Shown here: piece by piece, positions 8,836 to 17,114 of the stretch
How the letters are laid out: each line of letters starts with the position of its first letter
Numbering within the stretch: the stretch's first letter is position 1
Source: DASUPK01 sp963744105
Lineage (GTDB): Bacteria; Actinomycetota; Thermoleophilia; Solirubrobacterales; 70-9
Direction of reading: 5' to 3'
Length of the DNA stretch: 64,000 nt
Assembly: GCA_963744105.1 (NCBI GenBank)
Contig: CAVUSJ010000001.1
Location: 62,001-126,000, forward strand
The notes under the pieces: generated by a model
Database searches by the model: none
What the model saw: the letters and a program-made list of their open reading frames with translations, nothing else
What the model was told of the DNA's origin: nothing
Program-made: the position numbers and the translations under genes

Positions 8836-9740
8836 TCGGAGCCCGCATCCTGGCGGCCGCCCTGGCGCTCGGCGCCACGGTGGCCGCCGGTTGCGGGCTC
8901 GGCCCGGGCAAGGACCAGGGCGACGTCTCGCTCACCGTCACCCGCGATTACGGGAGCAAGGTCCTCGTCCAGAAGTCCGACTCGATCCATGAGTCCGACA
9001 CGGTCCTGCGCGTGCTCGATCGCAACACGGACATCACGACTCGCTACGGCGGCGGCTTCGTCCAGTCGATCGACGGACTCTCGGGGACCGCGAGCGGCGG
9101 CCACACCTTCGACTGGTTCTTCTACGTGAACGGCATCGAGTCCCCGGTCGGCTCGACCGACTACGACCTCTCGGGCGGGGACCGGATCTGGTGGGACTAC
9201 CGCGACTGGACGTCGGCCATGCGGGTGCCGGCGGTCGTCGGCTCGTGGCCGGAGCCGTTCGTGCATGGCTTTCAGGGAACACGCTGGACCCCCGCGGTCT
9301 CCTGCGAGGGAGCCACGCAGCCGTGCGACGTCGTCGAGCGGGCGCTGAGGGTCGGCGGTGCCCGGGCCTCGGATCTCGGTGAGTCCCACGGCACCGCGAA
9401 CATCGTCGTCGGGCCCTGGAGCGAGATCCGGCGCGACCGCGTTCCGCCGCTCCTTGCGAGCGGGCCCGACCGGAGCGGCGTCTTTGCCCGCTTCCTCGGC
9501 GCGAGGAAGCCCCTGCTGGAACTGCTAAACCAGCAGGGTCAGCCCGCCGGAAGCATTGGCAAGGGCGGCGGGCTGATTGCAGCTCTCCGGGAGGGGGATG
9601 GGCCGCCCGTCTGGGTGGTCACGGGTACGGACGAGCGGGGGGTGGCGGCGGCCGCGGCCCTGGTCGGCCCTTCCCTGCGGAACCATTACGCGGTGGCCAC
9701 CCAGCCCGGATCGGGGCCGATCGGAGTGCCCGTACAGTGA
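8832..9740 (+). CDS. DUF4430 lipoprotein, putative cobalamin-binding subunit
   Basis: This 302-residue protein has a lipoprotein signal with lipobox VAAGC, the lipidated Cys being residue 21. Residues about 31-126 form a clear DUF4430 domain: DTVLRVLDRNTDITTRYGGG, then FDWFFYVNGIESPVG and GDRIWWDYRDW. This domain is known as the beta domain of transcobalamin and intrinsic factor. The remaining 170 residues form an alpha/beta-looking region I cannot place. Lipidation would hold it on the outer face of the membrane beside the ECF transporter encoded next. It is the second of five overlapping genes under the B12 riboswitch. Cobalamin binding is inferred from regulation and fold family. Confidence 0.88.
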   Translation: MIGARILAAALALGATVAAGCGLGPGKDQGDVSLTVTRDYGSKVLVQKSDSIHESDTVLRVLDRNTDITTRYGGGFVQSIDGLSGTASGGHTFDWFFYVNGIESPVGSTDYDLSGGDRIWWDYRDWTSAMRVPAVVGSWPEPFVHGFQGTRWTPAVSCEGATQPCDVVERALRVGGARASDLGESHGTANIVVGPWSEIRRDRVPPLLASGPDRSGVFARFLGARKPLLELLNQQGQPAGSIGKGGGLIAALREGDGPPVWVVTGTDERGVAAAAALVGPSLRNHYAVATQPGSGPIGVPVQ

Positions 9741-10618
9741 GATCCGCCTTTGCCTATACACCGGGCAGGAGTCCGCTCCATTGCGCCTCTCCCGGAGCCG
9801 CGACCGCCTTTCTCGGCGCCCTCGCACTGGTCAGCTTCGTGTACTCGAGCCCGCTGGTCCTCGTCGCCGTGACGGCCGCCGCGGCCCTGGCGGGCATGCT
9901 CGCAGGCGCCGGGCGGGCGGTGAGGGCCTCGCTTCGCCTCGGCCTGACGCTGTTCGTCTTCATGGTCGCCGTCAACGCCCTGGTCACGCATCGGGGCGAC
10001 ACGATCCTCGTCCGGGGCTGGGATCTGCCGGTGATCGGCAACACCGACGTCACCCTCGAATCGCTCGCCGCGGGCGCCGCCATCGGCCTGCGGGTCGTCG
10101 CCGTCGTGCTCGCCTTCGCGATCTATTCGGCCTGCGTCGACCCTGACCGGGTCCTGCGCGCTCTGCGGCCGCTCGCCCGGCGATCCGCCATGACGGCCGG
10201 CCTCGTCACGCGAATGGTCCCCCTGGCCGCCGCCGACCTGGCGCGGATGCGGGAGGGCATGGAGCTGCGCGGTCCGGGCGCCGAGCCCGTCGGCCGCCCG
10301 GCGATGGCACGGCGCCTGGTGGAAGGGTCGCTGGATCGCGCCGTGGATGTGGCGGCCACGCTGGAGCTGCGAGGCCATTCGCTTGGCGTCCGCCCCCAGC
10401 GCCGCCGCGAGCGCTCGCGCGACGATGTGCCGCTCTACCTCGCGGGCGCGGCGATCGTCGTCGTGGCGCTGGCCGCCCTGGCTGCGGGAGCCGGCGGCTT
10501 CGACACCTATCCGACCATCTCGATGGACGCCGCGCCGCTCACGCTGGCCCTCTGCACGTCGCTGATCGGCCTGGCGGCAACCCCGTTTGGAGTGCGGAGG
10601 TGGCGGTCGCGTGGCTGA
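9737..10618 (+). CDS. ecfT: ECF transporter T component (EcfT/CbiQ-like)
   Basis: This 293-residue polytopic membrane protein starts at a GTG overlapping the previous stop. It has five to six hydrophobic segments and, in the cytoplasmic loop, the two short Arg-containing motifs typical of T components. One is around ARMREGMELRGPG, the other around AATLELRGHSLG; these couple the ATPases to the S subunit. The T component passes the energy of ATP hydrolysis to tilt the S subunit in the membrane. A dedicated T gene in the same operon as its ATPase and S component points to a group I ECF transporter, here probably for cobalamin. Confidence 0.92.
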   Translation: MRSAFAYTPGRSPLHCASPGAATAFLGALALVSFVYSSPLVLVAVTAAAALAGMLAGAGRAVRASLRLGLTLFVFMVAVNALVTHRGDTILVRGWDLPVIGNTDVTLESLAAGAAIGLRVVAVVLAFAIYSACVDPDRVLRALRPLARRSAMTAGLVTRMVPLAAADLARMREGMELRGPGAEPVGRPAMARRLVEGSLDRAVDVAATLELRGHSLGVRPQRRRERSRDDVPLYLAGAAIVVVALAALAAGAGGFDTYPTISMDAAPLTLALCTSLIGLAATPFGVRRWRSRG

Positions 10619-12239
10619 CGCCGTCCTGCGAGCCAGCGGCCTCTCCTACCGCTATCCCGAGGCGAGCGGCGAGGCCCTGCACGCGGTCGATCTGACCGTT
10701 GAGCCCGGTGAGTTCGTCGTGCTCGCGGGCCGGTCCGGATCGGGAAAGTCGACGCTGCTGCGCGCCGGCTGCGGGCTGGTGCCGCACTTCCACGGGGGCC
10801 GGATCGAGGGAGAGCTGGAGGTCGCCGGGATGGACGTCCGCTCCCACGGCCCCGCCGAGCTGGCCGAGGCGGTCGGTCTGGTGGCGCAGGAGCCCGAGAC
10901 GCAGGTGATCAGCACCACGGTTCGGGCGGAGATCGAGTTGCCCCTCGAGCTTCGCGGCGTCGCCCCGGCTGCGCGCTCGCGCGCGGTCGAGGAGGTGGCC
11001 CTGGCGCTGGCGATCGACGGCCTGCTCGAGCGAACCACGGACACGCTCTCGGGTGGCGAGCTTCAGCGCGTCGCGCTCGCGGCCGCTCTCGCGACTCGGC
11101 CCCGGCTGGTCCTGCTCGACGAGCCCACCTCCCAGCTCGATCCGGTCGCGGGAGACGAGCTGATCTCGCTGCTGCGCCGCCTGAACGAGGAGTGGGGGGT
11201 CGCTGTGCTGCTCGGCGAGCATCGACTGGAGCGCTGCCTGGCGACGGCCGACCGCGTGCTGGCGCTCGACGGCGGACAGATCGCATTCGACGGAGCTCCC
11301 GAGGACTTCCTGCGCTGGGCGCTCGAGCACGACGAGGCCCTGGCGACGCCGGGCGCGCGCCTGCTCGATGCGCTCGGCCTGCCGCCGCCGTCGAGCGTCC
11401 GCGAGGCGCGCAGGCGGTTGGCCGGGTCGGGCCTCGCGACGGGCGATCGCGACAGGACGGCTCAGGCGGCCGCAGACGAGCGCGAGGCCGGGGTCGCCCT
11501 TGCGGCCCGAGACGCCTGGGTCGAGCTCGGCTCCGGTGAGGAGCGCACCGAGGCCCTGCGGGGCGTGGAGCTCGAGATCGCGCGAGGGGAGCGCATCGCA
11601 CTGATGGGAGCCAACGGGGCGGGGAAGAGCACGTTGCTGCGGGCCGCGGCGGGTCTGCTCGAACCACGGCGGGGCCGGATCGACGCACCCGGCGGGGTGG
11701 CGCTGCTGCCCCAGCGTCCCGGCGACCTGTTCGTCCACGAGCGCGTCGGTGATGAGTTGCGGAGCGACGACGGCCGGGAGGCGCTGCGGCGCTTCGGGCT
11801 CGAGGCGATGGTCGACTCCGATCCGCGTGATCTCTCAGGGGGCGAGCGCCAGCGCCTCGCGCTGGCGATCGTGGTGGCCGGGCGGGACACGGGCGAGGGA
11901 AAGCTGCCCGGCGCTCTGCTGCTCGACGAGCCCACCAGGGGAATGGACCGAGCCCGGAAGGCGGAGCTCGCCGATCTCGGTCGGAGCCTCTCGGGGGCGG
12001 GGACCGCCGTGATGATCGCGACGCACGACGTCGAGTTCGCCACGACGTTTGCCGACCGGGTGATCCTGCTGGCGCGCGGGGAGGTGGCGGCCGACGGGAC
12101 CACGGCTGAGCTTCTCTCCGGCGGCTGGTACTTCTCGAGCGAGGTCGCCCGGATCCTCGACGGGGCCGCGGTCACCGTGGAGGAGGGAGTCGCCGCCCTG
12201 CGCGGGCCCGCGGCGCGGGCCGAGGAAGCGAAGCGATGA
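10611..12239 (+). CDS. ecfAA': ECF transporter ATPase, two ABC domains fused (EcfA-EcfA')
   Basis: I chose the GTG at 10611, preceded by GGAGGT nine bases upstream, over a TTG further 5'. The 541-residue product contains two complete ABC domains. The first has Walker A GRSGSGKST (residues 40-48), signature LSGGELQRV and Walker B LLDEPTSQLD. The second has Walker A GANGAGKST (333-341), LSGGERQRL, LLLDEPTRGMD and an ATHD switch. It supplies both nucleotide-binding sites of the ECF transporter from one polypeptide. Its start overlaps ecfT by 8 bp and its stop overlaps the next ATG, consistent with stoichiometric co-translation. Confidence 0.94.
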   Translation: MADAVLRASGLSYRYPEASGEALHAVDLTVEPGEFVVLAGRSGSGKSTLLRAGCGLVPHFHGGRIEGELEVAGMDVRSHGPAELAEAVGLVAQEPETQVISTTVRAEIELPLELRGVAPAARSRAVEEVALALAIDGLLERTTDTLSGGELQRVALAAALATRPRLVLLDEPTSQLDPVAGDELISLLRRLNEEWGVAVLLGEHRLERCLATADRVLALDGGQIAFDGAPEDFLRWALEHDEALATPGARLLDALGLPPPSSVREARRRLAGSGLATGDRDRTAQAAADEREAGVALAARDAWVELGSGEERTEALRGVELEIARGERIALMGANGAGKSTLLRAAAGLLEPRRGRIDAPGGVALLPQRPGDLFVHERVGDELRSDDGREALRRFGLEAMVDSDPRDLSGGERQRLALAIVVAGRDTGEGKLPGALLLDEPTRGMDRARKAELADLGRSLSGAGTAVMIATHDVEFATTFADRVILLARGEVAADGTTAELLSGGWYFSSEVARILDGAAVTVEEGVAALRGPAARAEEAKR

Positions 12240-14086
12240 GCTGGCAGGCGGCCGTGGTGGCGATGCTCACGATCACCCTGCTCGGCGGCTTTGCCTGGTA
12301 CGAGCGCTCCCGTCCGCCATCGCAGATCGTCGCCCTGGTTGCCGCGCTCGCGGCGATCTCCGTGGCAGGGCGGGTGGCGTTCTCGCCGATCCCCAACGTC
12401 GTGCCGAGCACCGACATCACCCTGATCGCGGGCTACACGCTCGGCGGCGCGCCGGGCTTCGCGGTCGGCGCGCTCACCGGCCTGGTGTCGAACTTCTGGC
12501 TCGGCCAGGGGCCCTGGACACCGTGGCAGATGGCGGGCTGGGGGCTCACCGGCGTCCTCGGAGGGGTCCTGGCGGTGGCGAGCGGCCGCCGGATGGGCCG
12601 GTTCGCCCTCGCGGCGGTCTGCGCGCTCGCGGGATTCGCCTACGGGGCGCTGCTCGACTTCTCGGTGATGTTCGGCTTCGGAGGGGAGCAGTCGCTCGAC
12701 CGCTACCTGGCGATCTCGGCCCGCGGCCTGCCGTTCAACATCGCGCACGCCGCCGGCAACGCCGCGCTCGCGCTGGTGGCCGGGCCTGCCATGGTGCGGA
12801 TGCTCACCCGCTACCGGCGGCGCTTCGAGTTCGCCTGGGAGCGCGTGCCCGGCGGCCCGAAGGCGCGAGGAGCGACCGCCGGGGTCGCCTGCCTGCTCGC
12901 CGGCGTGGTGGTCGCGGCGCCCGCGCTGCTCGGAGGCTCACGGGCGGATGCCTCCGGGGGCGGCTCGGCGGCGGCGGTCGCCTGGCTGCGCGGGGCTCAG
13001 AACGGCGACGGCGGCTTCGGCTTCGGGCGCGGCGAGGAGTCGAGCCCGGCCATGACGGGGTGGGCGGTGCTCGGCCTGGAGTCGGCCGGAGTCAACCCGC
13101 TCGACGTCGATCATGGCGACGCGACGCCGATCAGCTACCTGGCCGGGACGGTCGGCCAGATCAGCACCACCGGGGACATCGAGCGGACGATCCTGCTGTT
13201 GCGCGGCGCTGGCCTCGATCCCGGTCACTTCCAGGGCCACGACCTGGTCAGCCGGCTGCTCGCTCGCCGCGGCGGTGATGGCTCCTGGGGTGAGCAGGTC
13301 AACCCGACCGCCTTCGGGATCCTGGCCCTGAAGGCCGCGGGCGTGACCTCCGGCAATTCGCGCTCCGCCGGGTGGCTGCGGGGCGTCCAGAACCCCGACG
13401 GCGGCTGGGGGTTCGCCGCGAAGGCGGCGAGCGACCCGGACAGCACGGGTGCCGTCCTCCAGGCGCTGGGCGCTGCCGACAGCGGCTCGGGCGTGCAGCA
13501 AGCGGTCTCCTATCTCCGCGGCGTGCAGCGCTCCGGCGGGGGCTTCGCTCTCGCGAGCGGCCCCGTCAACTCGCAGTCGACTGCCTGGGCGGCCCAGGGG
13601 CTGCTCGCGGCGGGCATCTCGCCCGCGTCGATGCGAAGCGGCGGGACCCCGCTCAGCTACCTCGATTCGACGCAGGCGGCCGATGGCCACTACCGCTACT
13701 CGTCGAGCAGCGACCAGACCCCCGTCTGGGTGACCGGACAGGCCCTGATGGCCGTCAACGGCGCGGCCTTCCCGCTCAGGCCCGTGCCGCGGGCGGTTTC
13801 GAAGCCCGCCGTCTCCGGCAGCGGCGGTGGTGCCGCCGGCGTGGCCGGCAGCTCAGGAGCGAAGTCGAAGGGGGCGAGCAGGGCCGCGGGCGAGACCCCC
13901 GCTGCCTCCCAGGACCCGGGTCAGGCACAGCCGGTGCCGTTCGCCCCGGCATCGTCGAGCGACTCGGGCGGTGGGGGCGGCGGAGGCGTTCCGGACTGGC
14001 TGATCGCCCTCGCGATCGTCGCGCTCGGTGCGGCCGTCGTCTGGGGCGGCTGGATCCGCTACCGCCGCCGCCTGCCCTCCCGGTAG
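12236..14086 (+). CDS. ECF S component fused to an extracellular alpha/alpha-toroid domain, membrane anchored
   Basis: Residues 1-200 form an ECF substrate-binding (S) subunit with about six membrane helices. The diagnostic stretch is PNVVPSTDITLIAG, followed by SNFWLGQGPWTPWQM. After another helix (213-235) comes an exported domain (about 244-515). It has repeated Gln/Trp-type motifs: QNGDGGFGFG (255-264), GGDGSWG (347-352), QNPDGGWGFA (385-394), QRSGGGFAL and QAADGHYRYS. These are characteristic of prenyltransferase/squalene-cyclase-like alpha/alpha toroids, the fold of the transcobalamin alpha domain. A Ser/Gly/Pro linker and a C-terminal helix (587-605) re-anchor the chain. As last gene of the B12-riboswitch operon it probably binds corrinoid outside the cell and feeds its own S domain. 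The fusion is unusual. Confidence 0.88.
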   Translation: MSWQAAVVAMLTITLLGGFAWYERSRPPSQIVALVAALAAISVAGRVAFSPIPNVVPSTDITLIAGYTLGGAPGFAVGALTGLVSNFWLGQGPWTPWQMAGWGLTGVLGGVLAVASGRRMGRFALAAVCALAGFAYGALLDFSVMFGFGGEQSLDRYLAISARGLPFNIAHAAGNAALALVAGPAMVRMLTRYRRRFEFAWERVPGGPKARGATAGVACLLAGVVVAAPALLGGSRADASGGGSAAAVAWLRGAQNGDGGFGFGRGEESSPAMTGWAVLGLESAGVNPLDVDHGDATPISYLAGTVGQISTTGDIERTILLLRGAGLDPGHFQGHDLVSRLLARRGGDGSWGEQVNPTAFGILALKAAGVTSGNSRSAGWLRGVQNPDGGWGFAAKAASDPDSTGAVLQALGAADSGSGVQQAVSYLRGVQRSGGGFALASGPVNSQSTAWAAQGLLAAGISPASMRSGGTPLSYLDSTQAADGHYRYSSSSDQTPVWVTGQALMAVNGAAFPLRPVPRAVSKPAVSGSGGGAAGVAGSSGAKSKGASRAAGETPAASQDPGQAQPVPFAPASSSDSGGGGGGGVPDWLIALAIVALGAAVVWGGWIRYRRRLPSR

Positions 14087-14093
14087 CGGTCTC

Positions 14094-14816
14094 CTACTTC
14101 TTCGCCTTCTTCGCCTTGCACTTCTGGACCGAGGTCGAGCTCAGGCTCGAGCCATCGCTGAAGGACTCCGTCGCGGTGTGCGACCACTTCTTCTTCTTGC
14201 ACCGGGCCATCACGTAGTAGCTCTTCTTGCCGGTCTTGACCTTCCCGATCGCCACCTCGAAATGCGTGAGCGACGTCCCGGTGGGAGGGATCGGCGTGGT
14301 CAGGGTGTTCGTCTTGGTGTCCAGCGTGCCGATCCCGGTCGTGCTGAATGAATAGGAGCCGTTCGCGAGGGACAGGTCGGTGTGGAAACCGATCGGCGGA
14401 GTACCGCCGCCGATGGGTATGCCGTTGTACGCCGTCACCTTCCCGGTGAGGGCGCCGCCGTTCACCAGGACGCTGCCCGTGCCGACCTTGCTGGCGGCGC
14501 ACCGGCTCATCGCCGTGGAATCCGGAACCGTGCTGATCGCGTTCAGGTCGCACTGGGGCAGGTTGCCCGGCGTGAACTTGATGTCCTTGCTGAACTGAAC
14601 GACGGTCGTGGTCGGCGTCGGCGCGAACCCGCCGGTGAAGGTCGTATCGAGGGTGCTGGTGATCGCCGCCGGGCCGAACGTCTTGGCCGACTGCTTCTTC
14701 GGCGAGATGCTGGCCGTGTAGGTGAAGCCGGTGACGGCCGCCGAGGCGGTCGCGCTCATCACCAGGGCGCCGATGACCCCCAGCGACGCCGCGACGACGC
14801 GGGTCGGCTTGCTCAT
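14094..14816 (-). CDS. Small secreted protein, paralogue of the 6725-7444 product
   Basis: Two ATGs, at 14834 and 14816, each have a purine-rich site. I prefer 14816 (CGGAGG six bases upstream) because the signal peptide then aligns residue for residue in length with the paralogue (both 28 residues to AAV). The mature protein shares FTPGNLPQC, AASKVGTGS, a PIPPTGT segment and YYVMARCKKKKW, and ends with a second Cys and a KAKKAKK tail. It has no enzymatic motif and unknown function. The gene is convergent with the S-component/toroid gene (7-bp gap) and divergent from the nitroreductase gene, so it probably has its own promoter. Confidence 0.85.
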   Translation of the reverse strand: MSKPTRVVAASLGVIGALVMSATASAAVTGFTYTASISPKKQSAKTFGPAAITSTLDTTFTGGFAPTPTTTVVQFSKDIKFTPGNLPQCDLNAISTVPDSTAMSRCAASKVGTGSVLVNGGALTGKVTAYNGIPIGGGTPPIGFHTDLSLANGSYSFSTTGIGTLDTKTNTLTTPIPPTGTSLTHFEVAIGKVKTGKKSYYVMARCKKKKWSHTATESFSDGSSLSSTSVQKCKAKKAKK

Positions 14817-14861
14817 CTCGATCCTCCGAGGCATCCGTGCCCCTCCTCTCCGTTCGACTCA

Positions 14862-14892
14862 TTGTCGAGCCTAATACACGGACAGCTAGGTT
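14862..14892 (+). promoter_or_regulatory. Possible promoter for a leaderless nitroreductase-glpD transcript
   Basis: TTGTCG (14862-14867) and TAGGTT (14887-14892, fitting TANNNT) are separated by 19 bp. The -10 ends seven bases before the ATG at 14900. No Shine-Dalgarno sequence precedes that ATG, so a leaderless mRNA is plausible. The spacing is longer than ideal, so this is tentative. Confidence 0.35.
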
Positions 14893-14899
14893 TCTCATT

Positions 14900-15409
14900 A
14901 TGGAAGTCGAGGAGGCGATCCGCACCCGGCGCACGCACAAGGCCTACCGGCCGGAGCCGGTCGACCGCGAGCTGCTCGAGGAGATCCTCGATCTCGCTCG
15001 CTGGGCTCCCAACCACAACCTGACGAATCCGTGGCGCTTCAGGGTGGTCGGGCCGGATGCGCTCGAGCGCCTCAAGGAGGCGGCGGGGCCCGAGTCCGCC
15101 AAGAAGCTCGACCGCGCCCCGACCCTGGTCGTCTGCTCCTGCGCGCTCACCGGGGACCCGGTTCAGGACGAGGAGGACCTGCACGCGGCCGCTTGCGCCG
15201 CCTACATCGTGCTGCTGGCCGGCCACGCCCGCGGTCTCGCCACCTACTGGCGTACGCCCGAGGTCCTCCGGACCCCGGAGGGCGGGCAGGCCGTCGGCAT
15301 GCCAGAGGACGAGCGCTTCGTCGGGCTGATCCACCTCGGCACCGCCGTCCAGGAGCAGCGCCCGCCGGAGCGAGCCTCCGCCGACCAGGTGATCGAGTTC
15401 CTCGAATGA
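14900..15409 (+). CDS. Nitroreductase family protein
   Basis: This 169-residue protein has the typical N-terminus (EEAIRTRRTHKAYRPEPVDRE) followed by DLARWAPNHNLTNPWRF, the FMN-phosphate-binding region of the nitroreductase fold. A central CAAYIVLLAGHARGLATYWRT helix and the VGLIHLGT strand complete the fold. Such enzymes use FMN and NAD(P)H to reduce nitro compounds, quinones or flavins; the true substrate is not predictable here. The ATG at 14900 is chosen because upstream codons do not fit the family. The stop overlaps the ATG of glpD, suggesting coupled translation. Confidence 0.88.
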   Translation: MEVEEAIRTRRTHKAYRPEPVDRELLEEILDLARWAPNHNLTNPWRFRVVGPDALERLKEAAGPESAKKLDRAPTLVVCSCALTGDPVQDEEDLHAAACAAYIVLLAGHARGLATYWRTPEVLRTPEGGQAVGMPEDERFVGLIHLGTAVQEQRPPERASADQVIEFLE

Positions 15410-17079
15410 TCGGGCGCGAACAGGCACTCGCGGCGATGAAGGACCCTTTCGACGTGGTCGTCGTCGGCGGCGGGATCACGGGCGCCGGCGTGGCGCTCGA
15501 CGCGGCCTCCCGCGGCTACTCCGTCGCCCTGGTCGAGCGCGGCGACTTCGGCGAGGGCACCTCGAGCCGCTCCTCGAAGATGGTCCATGGCGGCCTCCGG
15601 TACTTGCAGAACTTCGACCTCGGCCTGGTCCGCGAGGCGCTGCTCGAGCGCCAGCTGCTCGTCCGGCTCGCGCCGCACCTCGTTTACCCGACGCCGTTCC
15701 TCGTCCCGGCGCTCGCCGGAGGCCCGAAGAACCGGGGGATCGGGATCGGGCTGAACATGTACGACGTGATGGCGACCTCGCGCATCGGGCGTGGGCGCAG
15801 CCAGCGCAACGAGCACCGCGACGAGGCCGAGTACTGGTCGCCGGATCGCCACCGGACGATCGACGGCGAGGAGGTCGTCGAGCTGATCCCGGCCCTCGAG
15901 CCGATGGAGCCGACTTCGGCCTACCTCTTCTACGACTGCCAGACCGACGACTCGCGACTCGTGCTCACCGTGCTCGGCGAGGCCGAGCGCTTCGGGGCCG
16001 TGGTGGTGAACGGCGCGGAGGTGACCGAGGTCCTCGAGGAAGGCGGCCGCGCCACCGGCGTCGCGTTCACCGAGGCTGAGTCCGGGGAGCGGATCGAGGT
16101 CCGCGCCGACAACGTCGTCAACGCAACCGGCGTCTGGGCTGACCAGATCCGGCCCGGCGAGCTGCTCGACGAGGAGGAGATCCCGAACATCCGGCCGAGC
16201 CGTGGCTCCCACGTGACTCTTTCGACCGACGATCTCGACATCGGCACCGCCGCCTGCATCGTGCCCGCGGGCGCCGACCGGACCATCTTCGCCCTGCCCT
16301 GGTACGGGCGGGTGCTGGTCGGGACGACCGACAACGACTACGAGGGCGAGATCAACCACGTGCCGCCGGGCCAGGATGACGTCGACTATCTGCTCGACGC
16401 GCTCAACTCCTACTTCGGCACGAGCATCGGGATCGGCGACCTGACCGGCGCCTACGCGGGCGTGAGGCCGCTGATCTCCTCCGGCGACCCGAAGAAGTCG
16501 GTCGACATCTCGCGGAAGGCCGAGCTGTATGAGACCTCCTCGGGGATGCTCACCATCACGGGCGGCAAGCTGACCACCTTCCGCAGGATGGCCGCCCAGG
16601 TCGTCGACCGGATCGTCGAGCGGGAGGGCCGCGAGGCGGAGTGCCGCACGGACGACATCCCGCTGGGAATGTCCGCGCGCCGGGAGGACCTGGAGACGAA
16701 GGCGGAGCTCCCCGAGGGGGCGACCGACCAGCTCGCCTTCCGCTACGGACACGCCGCCCGCGCGGTGCTCGACCTCTGCGAGGAGCGCCCCGAGCTCGCC
16801 GAGCCGATCGTCCCCGGCCATCCGGACCTGATGGCCGAGGTGGTGATCGCGGCCCGGTACGAGCAGGCCCGCTCGGTCGCGGACGTCCTCCTGCGACGGA
16901 CCAGGCTCGGCCTGGTGGCCGCCTCGGAACTGCGCGATGGCTCGCGTGTCGAGGCCGTCGCGAACGCCCTCGGCGACGAGCTCGGCTGGGACGCCACGCG
17001 CGTCTCGGAGGAGGCCGTCGCCTGGGGGCCGGTCGTGGAGGCCGAGGGGCTCGACCCCGGAAGGGTGCTGGCCTCCTAG
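15406..17079 (+). CDS. glpD: Glycerol-3-phosphate dehydrogenase, FAD-dependent
   Basis: The start is the ATG overlapping the nitroreductase stop. The 557-residue product matches the normal GlpD length. It has the FAD dinucleotide-binding motif VVGGGITGAG (about residues 19-28), SSRSSKMVHGGLRYLQ, NATGVWADQ and LVGTTDNDYEG, and the C-terminal DAO_C-like helical domain. It oxidises sn-glycerol 3-phosphate to dihydroxyacetone phosphate at the membrane and donates electrons to the quinone pool. No glpF or glpK lies beside it, so its partners in glycerol use must be elsewhere. Confidence 0.95.
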   Translation: MIGREQALAAMKDPFDVVVVGGGITGAGVALDAASRGYSVALVERGDFGEGTSSRSSKMVHGGLRYLQNFDLGLVREALLERQLLVRLAPHLVYPTPFLVPALAGGPKNRGIGIGLNMYDVMATSRIGRGRSQRNEHRDEAEYWSPDRHRTIDGEEVVELIPALEPMEPTSAYLFYDCQTDDSRLVLTVLGEAERFGAVVVNGAEVTEVLEEGGRATGVAFTEAESGERIEVRADNVVNATGVWADQIRPGELLDEEEIPNIRPSRGSHVTLSTDDLDIGTAACIVPAGADRTIFALPWYGRVLVGTTDNDYEGEINHVPPGQDDVDYLLDALNSYFGTSIGIGDLTGAYAGVRPLISSGDPKKSVDISRKAELYETSSGMLTITGGKLTTFRRMAAQVVDRIVEREGREAECRTDDIPLGMSARREDLETKAELPEGATDQLAFRYGHAARAVLDLCEERPELAEPIVPGHPDLMAEVVIAARYEQARSVADVLLRRTRLGLVAASELRDGSRVEAVANALGDELGWDATRVSEEAVAWGPVVEAEGLDPGRVLAS

Positions 17080-17114
17080 CGTGTCGGCGCGCCGGCCCGA
17101 TCGGGGGGACTAGC

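Noticed and set aside
15244..16821. A 525-codon minus-strand frame opposite glpD
   Set aside because: Composition and lack of any motif mark it as a shadow of glpD, whose FAD-binding motifs are unambiguous.
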